In this document: piece after piece, positions 58,036-64,000 of the stretch
How the letters are laid out: each line of letters starts with the position of its first letter
Numbering within the stretch: position 1 is the first letter of the stretch
Assembly: GCF_900110855.1 (NCBI RefSeq)
Contig: NZ_FOFA01000006.1
Location: 62,001-126,000, forward strand
DNA: 64,000 bases
From: Microlunatus flavus
GTDB lineage: Bacteria; Actinomycetota; Actinomycetes; Propionibacteriales; Propionibacteriaceae
Direction of reading: 5' to 3'
The notes under the pieces: model-generated
The model's database searches: none
What the model was told of the DNA's origin: nothing
The model's input: only the letters and a program-made list of their open reading frames with translations
Made by a program: the position numbers and the translations under genes

Positions 58036-59742
58036 TCAGCGGGCCACGTCGACGGCGAGCAGGGCGGTCGGTTCGCTGTAGCGGTCGGTCCGCACCGACA
58101 CCTGGACCTGCCAGCGTCCCGCCTCGGGCAGGGTCACGTCGGCCCGGTAGCGGCCGGCGCCCTCCAGACGCGTCACCCGGGCCGGCAGCGGACCCAGGGA
58201 GCCGTCGGCGAGACGCGCCGACACGGTCGGCATCGCCTCCGTCGCGAGCGGCGCACCATCGGCGTCGCGCAGGCTCAGCTCGACGCCGTTCGCCCCCACC
58301 CGGGCCGGCGCCAGCCTGACCTGCACGCTGCCCGTCCCGAGCGGGAGCCGCTGCGTGCTCGAGGCCGACGACGTCGCCGCCGGGCGGGCGCCCTCCGGCG
58401 CCCCTGGGTCCTGCATGGTCAGCAGGCCGGTGACCGCCAGGACCACGACGAGGAGCACCGCCTCGTCGACCACCGCCGAACGGAGCCGGCGCCACCGGCT
58501 CTCGTCGTCGGGACGGCGCCCGACCACACGCAGGAGGTGCACCTTGTTCCACACCGCGAGCACCGCCACGACGCCGACGACCGCCAGCTTGGTCGCCAGG
58601 GCGCGCCCGTACGTCGTGGCCCACAGCGACCGCGGCGCGTCCAGCACCAGCACACCCATGGCGGCACCGCTGATCCCGAGGAGCACCACCAGCACCCCGG
58701 CCAGGGCGGAGAACCGCACGACGACGGCGGCGACCTCCACCGGGTCCGTACCCGTCCGCCGGGAACGGCGGAGGTGCAGGACCAGCCCGAGGAGCCCGCC
58801 GAACCAGACCGCCGCCGCCGACGCGTGCACCAGGTCGAGCACGTTCATGAGCCAGAGAGGATGCGTCGTCCGGGTGTGGCCGCCCGGGAGCACGGCGCCC
58901 ACGGCCACCAGCGCGCCGACGAGGGTGGCGACCCGGGCGGCTCGACCGTGCGCGCGCTCGCCCACGAGCAGCAGCACACCTCCACCCACCACCAGGCCGA
59001 GTGCCACGGCGGCCGGGCTCGCCGCAGCCCGGCTCCAGGTGCCGGGCGAGGCCAGCTCCGGCAACGTCCCGGCCCGGTCGCGGACCGCTCCCAGGCCGGC
59101 GACGAGGGCGGACGACACGACCGCGAGCACGAGTGCGCCGCGCGCGAGGCCGGCGCGGGCGTCACGCCCGCGGGGCCCGCGTAGCAGCAGGTCGAAGACG
59201 CGGAGACCCACCGCCCCCAGCAGACCCACGTACGCCAGGACCTGGACGAGCACCAGGGCGCCCCGCACCGGGTCCGACGAGGAGTCGGCGTCGGGCGGAG
59301 CCGTCGGCGCCGCGGACGTCTCGCCGACCGCGAACGCGAGCACGCCGCTCACGGGGTGCGAGTCCGGGGAGACGACCCGCCAGCCCAGCAGGTAGCTGCC
59401 GCGCGGCAGGTCGGCTGGCAGGTCGACCGTCACGACGGTGTCCAGCGCGACCGCGGACAGCGAACCGTCGCCGCCCGGGCGGTAGCGGCCCTCGCTCGTG
59501 TAGAGGGCGAAGCCGCCCTCGACCGGGTCGACCGGCTCGGTGAAGCTCAGCCGTACGGCGCTGGGGGCCACGTCGAGGACCGACCCGGCTGCCGGGTCGG
59601 AGCTGGCCAGCCCCGCGTGAGCGTCGGCGGGCAGCGCGGTGCCGAGGGCGAGGAACGCGGCCAGCACCAGCAGGGCGGCCAGGCGGCGCCGCAGGGGACG
59701 ACGACGGGCGGCCGGACCCACGCGGCGGTGGTGGGTGCGCAC
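58036..59742 (-). CDS. copCD: CopC-CopD fusion copper transport protein
   Basis: 568 residues from GTG 59742. The Sec signal ends ...ALPADA, so the mature protein starts with His (HAGLASSDPAAGSVL), the N-terminal Cu(II) ligand of CopC. The CopC domain runs to ~150, followed by seven or eight membrane segments of CopD (with WLMNVLDLVHASAAAVWFGGLLG and NKVHLLRVV) and a C-terminal ~110-residue YtkA-like beta domain. It is thought to take up or move copper across the membrane. ycnI stops 1 bp upstream of the start, so the two genes are an operon. Confidence 0.9.
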   Translation of the reverse strand: MRTHHRRVGPAARRRPLRRRLAALLVLAAFLALGTALPADAHAGLASSDPAAGSVLDVAPSAVRLSFTEPVDPVEGGFALYTSEGRYRPGGDGSLSAVALDTVVTVDLPADLPRGSYLLGWRVVSPDSHPVSGVLAFAVGETSAAPTAPPDADSSSDPVRGALVLVQVLAYVGLLGAVGLRVFDLLLRGPRGRDARAGLARGALVLAVVSSALVAGLGAVRDRAGTLPELASPGTWSRAAASPAAVALGLVVGGGVLLLVGERAHGRAARVATLVGALVAVGAVLPGGHTRTTHPLWLMNVLDLVHASAAAVWFGGLLGLVLHLRRSRRTGTDPVEVAAVVVRFSALAGVLVVLLGISGAAMGVLVLDAPRSLWATTYGRALATKLAVVGVVAVLAVWNKVHLLRVVGRRPDDESRWRRLRSAVVDEAVLLVVVLAVTGLLTMQDPGAPEGARPAATSSASSTQRLPLGTGSVQVRLAPARVGANGVELSLRDADGAPLATEAMPTVSARLADGSLGPLPARVTRLEGAGRYRADVTLPEAGRWQVQVSVRTDRYSEPTALLAVDVAR

Positions 59743-59743
59743 C

Positions 59744-60535
59744 TCAGGACCGCGGGGCCCGTGCGGGCGCCCGCCGGGAGGACCACAGCGCAGCCGAACC
59801 CGCCGCCAGCCCGAGGGCCCCGAGCGCCAGGCCCGCGGGACCCGTCCACGAGGTCCCGGTCGGCCGGGCGGCGGTCACCTCCGCGCCGGCGCCGGAGCCC
59901 GTCGACAGGTCCGCGTCGGCCGCGCCGGCGTGGTGGTCGCCCGAGCCGCCGGCCGCCCCGTGGTCGTCCGGCTCGGCGGCCGTCACGAGCACCACCGGTG
60001 CCGGGTGGTCGAGGTCGTCGTGGTCCTGGCCGGCGGCCGGGACCTGCGTCCATGCGGTCTCGCCCTCGACGCAGGTCTGCAGCGTCGGGAACGCCAGCTG
60101 CTGCCCCGCCGCCTCGGCGGGCAGCGCGACCTGCAGCGACAGGCTGTCGCGGAAGCCGTCCGGCAGCGGCCGGCGAGCCGTCCAGACGACCTCGGCCACC
60201 CGGCTCGTGATCTGGTCGCCGTCGTCGGCGGTGACCGGTGGGTCGAGCTTCTCCTCGACCTTGCGCACCTGCCAGCCGGGGTTGACGGCCGGCACGACGT
60301 CGTCGATCCCGGCCGGGACCTGCACCGAGATCCTGGTCGTCGGCGAGCCCTCGCAGCCGTGCGGGACGGCGAGCGTGAGCAGGGCGTGGGAGCCCGCCGC
60401 CGTGCTATCGGCCGTCATCCCGACGTGGGCCTGGGCGCTGCCCGGGACCAGCACGACCAGGGCGGCCGCCCCGAGCGCCGTCGCCACGACGCGGACGGGA
60501 CGGCCGGGGAGCGGGTGGCGGACGGTGCTGCTCAT
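59744..60535 (-). CDS. YcnI-like copper-binding membrane protein (DUF1775)
   Basis: 263 residues from ATG 60535. A signal peptide ends ...GSAQA, so the mature N-terminus is His (HVGMTADSTAAG), the single-His brace position of B. subtilis YcnI. The DUF1775 domain contains LAVPHGCEGSPTTRISVQVPAGI, WQVRKVEEKL and LPAEAAGQQLAFPTLQTC. A low-complexity His/Asp/Gly segment (DDLDHPAPVV; GDHHAGAAD) and a C-terminal helix (GLALGALGLAAG) follow, so it is anchored outside the membrane. With copCD it probably forms a copper acquisition or delivery pair, as in ycnKJI operons. Confidence 0.9.
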   Translation of the reverse strand: MSSTVRHPLPGRPVRVVATALGAAALVVLVPGSAQAHVGMTADSTAAGSHALLTLAVPHGCEGSPTTRISVQVPAGIDDVVPAVNPGWQVRKVEEKLDPPVTADDGDQITSRVAEVVWTARRPLPDGFRDSLSLQVALPAEAAGQQLAFPTLQTCVEGETAWTQVPAAGQDHDDLDHPAPVVLVTAAEPDDHGAAGGSGDHHAGAADADLSTGSGAGAEVTAARPTGTSWTGPAGLALGALGLAAGSAALWSSRRAPARAPRS

Positions 60536-60661
60536 GGTGGTCTCCTTCGGGGTGCGCGCGGCGCGCGAGTAAGGGTGCGGACGACGGGCCGGGACGGACG
60601 GCGTACGGACGGACGGACGGACTACGGACTGCGGACGGCGTACGCGGGAGGACGTACGGGG

Positions 60662-60701
60662 GCGGGTGGGAGGCCGGGTGCGTCCGCGACCTCCCACCCG
60701 C
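60662..60701 (-). terminator. Hairpin directly after large secreted protein gene
   Basis: Perfect 12-bp arms GCGGGTGGGAGG (60662-60673) and CCTCCCACCCGC (60690-60701), loop 16 nt, starting 3 bp past the stop codon on the minus strand. Short GGAC-type tandem repeats (60593-60640) lie beyond it. Confidence 0.6.
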
Positions 60702-60704
60702 GAC

Positions 60705-62660
60705 TCAGCGGCCGACCGTTGCGGTGGTGCTGCCGCCCCGCGTGCTCTGCACCAGGACCGACGTCACCTGACGTGTCGGGCCGGGCTTCTGCCGCAGCGG
60801 CCAGGCGCCGAGCGTGTCGACCGGTGCCGTGCCGAGCTTGACCGGGGCCGCCGGGTTCGTGGTGTCCCAGACGACGACCGTCGTCGCCGGCGTGCGCACC
60901 CCTGCCTGCCCGTCGACCAGCGAGGTCCCGTCGATGCGGAGCTCGGTCCCGAGCCGGTGGCGGGCTCCGGCGAGCACGGTGACGACGTCCTGCTTGACGG
61001 GCACGGTCACCTGGGTCTCCGAGCTGCCCGCCGCGTTCGTGGCGACCACCTTCAGCACCACGGGGGCCCACGGCTGGGCCGGGGCGGTCGCCGCGGTGGT
61101 CGTCGCGAAGGGCAGCGTCAGCGTGGGCTTCGACGTCGTGGCTCCCGCGAGGGACGCGCCGGTGGGCGCGCTGACGGTGGTCCAGGCGTAGCTGGTCGCC
61201 CCCGTGGTCCCGCTCGCGTCGAGGGTCACGGTGCCGCCCGGGAGCGTCGGCGTCGGCGCCGCCACGGCGACGACCGGGGCCGAGGGGGCCGGGTTGTTGC
61301 CGGTGTTGTCGTCCTGCGGACCGGGGTCGGGAGCGGGCGGCACCGGCGGCAGGCCGGGCGGCGTGACCGCCCCACCGGTGACCGTCACCGGGAACGTGAC
61401 CGGGGACCCCGTGCTGGACCTCACGCTCACCGTCGCGGGTGGTGCGGTCACGCCGAACTCGACCGGCGCCTTGCTGGGCAGGGAGCCGATGCCGACCACC
61501 GTCAGCGGGTAGCTCGCGTCGTCGCCGTCGGCGGCGACCGTCAGGGTGGTGCCGTCGTAGTCGGCCCGGGTGACGGTCACGTCGGCGAGCTTGACGACCG
61601 ACGTGCTGACCGGTTTGTCGGCGATGTTGCGCACCGTCACCGAGGCGGGCTTCGCCCCGGCGGCGAGCGCGATCCGCGCGTAGTGGCGGCTGCTGCCCGC
61701 GTCGTTGGTCATCGGCGTGCGCGCGTACTGCCCGTCGACCCCGGCCACCTCCAGCTGGGCCCCGGTGCTGGTCGCGAAGACGTCCAGGAAGCCCCCGTGG
61801 ACCTGCGCGAGGTCGGCCGTCACGCCGGTGTTGGTGGCCAGCTTGCCGGAGACCGAGAACTGGTCGGTCGAGGCGATCCGGCTGCCGTCGGTCGCGAAGG
61901 CACCGAACTGGTTGACGCCGTTCCGGCCGCCCACGACCGTGTGGGTCTGGGCGGGGTCGCCGAGGTAGCCGGCCGGCGCGGCCGGCGCGACCGCCGGGTC
62001 CCACCGGAGGAACGGGCCGAAGTTGCTCTTCAGCGCGGTGCTGAAGTTGCCGACCGCCGGCGAGATGTCCTGCACCAGGCGTCCGGCACCTGTCGCGTCG
62101 GTGTCGACGGTGGCCTCGCCGAAGGGGTGCTTGAAGGTCACGGTGGTGCTGCGCTGCGCGCCCTTGACGACGATGCGGGTCCGCGCGAACGTCAGCTGGT
62201 CGCCGGCGATCGGGTCGTCGTTGGCGAAGGCCGCCTCCAGGCCGAGGGTCAGCGTCGCGCTGCCGCCGCCCGGCAGGGTGAGGCTGCTGTCCACCAGCTG
62301 GTAGAAGAACTCCCCGGGGAAGTTGTCGGGGAACGCGACCGGGACGTCGGGGTCCGGGATGTCGCCCGGCAGGAACCCGCAGAGCGGGTCGTCCCCGTCC
62401 AGGCAGGGCTCGACGCGGGTGCCCGCGCTGTCGCCGTACCAGGCGGGGAAGCCGTGGTCGGTGTTGACCGGTCCGACCGCGGTCAGGCCGCCCGGGTTCG
62501 TGACCGTGACGCGCGTGACGGCCTCGGAGGTCGTCGCGACCCCGACCACCAGGAGGACGGTCGCCGCCGCACCGGTGAGGCGCCGGGCACGCCGGCTTCG
62601 TCGGGCAGCGCCGCTGCGGGTCTGGGAGGGGTTCGTCACCCCTCGCGAGTAGTGCTCCAT
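60705..62660 (-). CDS. Large secreted protein with Ig/PKD-like repeat
   Basis: 651 residues from ATG 62660, preceded by GGGGGAG. Basic N-terminus (RRSRRARRLTG), hydrophobic segment and cleavage near TTSEA give a signal peptide. The N-terminal ~150 residues (TNPGGLTAVGPVNTDHGFP, GDDPLCGFLPGDIPDP) are a beta-rich region with two Cys. A central part may be a beta-helix or sandwich. Residues ~470-560 are PKD-like (VTLDASGTTGATSYAW). It ends with SSVLVQSTRGGSTTATVGR. Not a known enzyme by motif. Its position next to the receiver gene and multicopper oxidase suggests a secreted partner or substrate of that system. Confidence 0.65.
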   Translation of the reverse strand: MEHYSRGVTNPSQTRSGAARRSRRARRLTGAAATVLLVVGVATTSEAVTRVTVTNPGGLTAVGPVNTDHGFPAWYGDSAGTRVEPCLDGDDPLCGFLPGDIPDPDVPVAFPDNFPGEFFYQLVDSSLTLPGGGSATLTLGLEAAFANDDPIAGDQLTFARTRIVVKGAQRSTTVTFKHPFGEATVDTDATGAGRLVQDISPAVGNFSTALKSNFGPFLRWDPAVAPAAPAGYLGDPAQTHTVVGGRNGVNQFGAFATDGSRIASTDQFSVSGKLATNTGVTADLAQVHGGFLDVFATSTGAQLEVAGVDGQYARTPMTNDAGSSRHYARIALAAGAKPASVTVRNIADKPVSTSVVKLADVTVTRADYDGTTLTVAADGDDASYPLTVVGIGSLPSKAPVEFGVTAPPATVSVRSSTGSPVTFPVTVTGGAVTPPGLPPVPPAPDPGPQDDNTGNNPAPSAPVVAVAAPTPTLPGGTVTLDASGTTGATSYAWTTVSAPTGASLAGATTSKPTLTLPFATTTAATAPAQPWAPVVLKVVATNAAGSSETQVTVPVKQDVVTVLAGARHRLGTELRIDGTSLVDGQAGVRTPATTVVVWDTTNPAAPVKLGTAPVDTLGAWPLRQKPGPTRQVTSVLVQSTRGGSTTATVGR

Positions 62661-62750
62661 CGTCGGCTCCCCCTGTCTCAGGTGCCCGTTCGCCGGGACG
62701 CGGCGCAGGCAGGTGCGATCAGGCTCCGTCGGCGCCGGGGTCGCGAGGAA

Positions 62751-62840
62751 CCCTCGATGAGGGGGGCGGCGCACCCACAGATGAGGGGGCAGCGCTCGAC
62801 CCCCGCGTCGGTGGGGACGGGCCGCACCCACGTGCGGGTG
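62751..62840. promoter_or_regulatory. Four CCC...GGG dyads upstream of receiver gene
   Basis: CCCTCGATGAGGG (62751-62763), CCCACAGATGAGGGGG (62774-62789), CCCCCGCGTCGGTGGGG (62800-62816) and CACCCACGTGCGGGTG (62825-62840). The spacer separates the divergent secreted-protein and receiver genes, so one array could control both. Confidence 0.5.
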
Positions 62841-62908
62841 GCCCTTTGCCGTGCCGTGCCACATGCTGGGTCGCGAGGTAGGACGACGTCTGCGGCAGGA
62901 GGTGGAGC

Positions 62909-63307
62909 ATGACCCGGGTGCTGGTCGTCGACGACCACGACTTCTTCCGCACGTGCATGGTGGACCTCGTCGCCTCCACCGCCGACCTCCGCGCGGTCGG
63001 GGAGTGCCGCGACGGCACCGAGGTGCTGGACGCCGTCCGCGTGCTGCGGCCCGACGTCGTCCTGATGGACGTCCGGATGCGGACGCGGACGGGGCTGGAA
63101 GCGGCCGCCGACCTGCGCCGCGCCGGCGACGGCGCCCGCGTGATCCTGCTCAGCTCCGACCCGGTGCACCGGCACCGACGCGCGGCCGAGCGCGAGGGCG
63201 TGGCGGGCTACCTCATGAAGGACGCGGACGCCTCACGGGTCCTCGAGGCGATCCGGCGGGTGGCGTCCGGGGGCACCGCGTGGCCGGAAGAGCGCCTCGC
63301 CGGCTGA
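62909..63307 (+). CDS. Receiver-only response regulator (no output domain)
   Basis: 132 residues, ATG preceded by AGGAGGTGGAGC. The receiver is complete: acidic pair in VVDDHDFF, phospho-Asp54 in VLMDVRMRTRTG, Ser in LLSSD and Lys near 104 in GYLMKDAD. The sequence stops after IRRVASGGTAWPEERLAG, where NarL-type regulators would begin the linker to the HTH, and no HTH follows in any frame. The receiver resembles the NarL family rather than CheY. It may be a phosphate sink or a partner for the kinase at 56640, or a truncated regulator. Confidence 0.8.
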   Translation: MTRVLVVDDHDFFRTCMVDLVASTADLRAVGECRDGTEVLDAVRVLRPDVVLMDVRMRTRTGLEAAADLRRAGDGARVILLSSDPVHRHRRAAEREGVAGYLMKDADASRVLEAIRRVASGGTAWPEERLAG

Positions 63308-63322
63308 TCGGGCCGGGCGGCG

Positions 63323-63362
63323 CCCCCGCATTTGTGGGGGGACGCACCCCCACTCGTGAGGG
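63323..63362. promoter_or_regulatory. Two CCC...GGG dyads before multicopper oxidase gene
   Basis: CCCCCGCATTTGTGGGGG (63323-63340) and CCCCCACTCGTGAGGG (63347-63362). Both resemble the dyads at 62751-62789. They lie 130-170 bp upstream of the oxidase ATG. Confidence 0.5.
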
Positions 63363-63494
63363 TTCTGCCAGCACCTCGGATTCGCGAAGGTTGGGTCTCG
63401 AACGGGGATCCAGCCTTCAGCACCCGAGCAGCGCCGGCACCGGCACCTCGACGCACCTGGTCCCCGAGCCACAGATTCCCGGGGGGGACCACAC

Positions 63495-64000
63495 ATGAAC
63501 GTCACACGACGCGACGCGCTCAAGCTCGGCGGACTGGCCGCCGTCGGCACGGCGGCCTTCGGGCTGCCGCTCGGCCGTTCGGTCAGCGGCGGCACGCCCA
63601 GCCTGCTGGCCAGCAAGAACTTCCCGCCGCGCTACACCAACGCCTTCCGGCCGCTCGAGAAGCTGGTGCCGACGGTCACGTACGACGCGGACGGACCGAT
63701 CCACAACTACGACATCTGGGCCAAGCCCGGGCTCGCCGGCATCGTGCCGGGCCTGCAGACGCCGGTGCTGGGCTACGGCGGCGTGGTGCCGGCGAAGCGC
63801 ATCGACGTGGACCAGGGCACGCGCATCACGATGACGATGCACAACCGACTGCCCGCCACCCACCCGGTCTTCGGCACGCCCGTGTCGATCTCGACCCACC
63901 TGCACGGCTCGGCCTCGCTGCCCCAGTACGACGGCTACGCCAGCGACCTGACCGAGTCGCAGCAGAAGAAGGTGTACCACTACCCGAACTTCCAGCCGGC
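63495..64000 (+). CDS. Tat-exported multicopper oxidase, C-terminus cut by window edge
   Basis: 168 residues visible. Twin-arginine signal TRRDALKLGG followed by a hydrophobic stretch and GTAAFGLPLG. The first cupredoxin domain shows LGYGGVVPAKRIDVDQGTRITMTMHNRLPAT and the type-2/3 copper motif HLHG in STHLHGSAS, the first of the four copper motifs; the others are beyond the edge. Such oxidases use four coppers to oxidise phenols or metals while reducing O2 to water. Placement beside copCD-ycnI fits a need for copper outside the membrane. ATG 63495 follows a long G tract. Confidence 0.9.
   Translation, partial: MNVTRRDALKLGGLAAVGTAAFGLPLGRSVSGGTPSLLASKNFPPRYTNAFRPLEKLVPTVTYDADGPIHNYDIWAKPGLAGIVPGLQTPVLGYGGVVPAKRIDVDQGTRITMTMHNRLPATHPVFGTPVSISTHLHGSASLPQYDGYASDLTESQQKKVYHYPNFQP

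Noticed and set aside
60593-60640. Short GGAC-type tandem repeats
   Set aside because: Irregular and short, in a spacer after a terminator; no sign of CRISPR or an origin.

Overview
The window is 64 kb of very GC-rich (low-70s percent by eye) actinobacterial chromosome. GTG starts are frequent, many genes look leaderless (a TANNNT hexamer 6-8 nt before the start codon), and Tat-type and lipobox signals occur. A SigD/ShbA-type sigma factor, a ParC/ParE topoisomerase pair, a DUF7455 zinc-ribbon protein and a DosS/DosR-like sensor pair suggest Nocardioidaceae or other Propionibacteriales; this placement is inference. I saw no tRNA, rRNA, CRISPR array, insertion sequence or phage gene. Both edges cut genes: a lipoprotein on the left and a multicopper oxidase on the right.

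Layout. 0-8 kb: lipoprotein fragment, secreted intradiol dioxygenase, GNAT/acyl-CoA-synthetase fusion, GNAT, CHAD protein, beta-mannosidase. 8-12 kb: an SDR divergent from an MmyB-like regulator across a perfect palindrome, a DUF1801 protein, and the sigma factor with an elaborate promoter region. 12-28 kb: parC, secreted excalibur protein, phospholipase D, carbonic anhydrase, flavin reductase, lipid kinase, a 1060-residue membrane patatin, a TPP enzyme, parE and the DUF7455 gene. 28-34 kb: GH5 cellulase, DUF2071 protein, membrane protein, a lactone-oxidase-like flavoprotein followed by a GT8 glycosyltransferase.

33.6-42 kb looks like a hypoxia/redox dormancy island. A universal stress protein and two PNPOx-fold proteins accompany a heme-GAF-type kinase and its NarL-type regulator. 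DosR-box-like palindromes (GGGAC-N4-GTCCC and near matches) lie between the stress protein and the first PNPOx gene, before the second PNPOx gene, and before the kinase. A TetR/MFS efflux pair with a triple operator sits inside the island.

42-55.7 kb is mixed metabolism: FAH-family hydrolase, DUF1304 protein, family A DNA polymerase, VOC protein, DUF779-like protein, GAP-family membrane protein, DHDPS-family aldolase, an interspersed-repeat array, aquaporin, SnoaL-like protein, LarA-like racemase and two extracytoplasmic beta-propeller proteins. 56-64 kb is a cell-surface copper/oxidase cluster: a two-component system, ycnI-copCD, a large secreted protein, a receiver-only response regulator and a Tat-exported multicopper oxidase. 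The spacers around the receiver gene hold at least six similar CCC...GGG dyads. This cluster and the DosR-like island are the best candidates for systems worth following.
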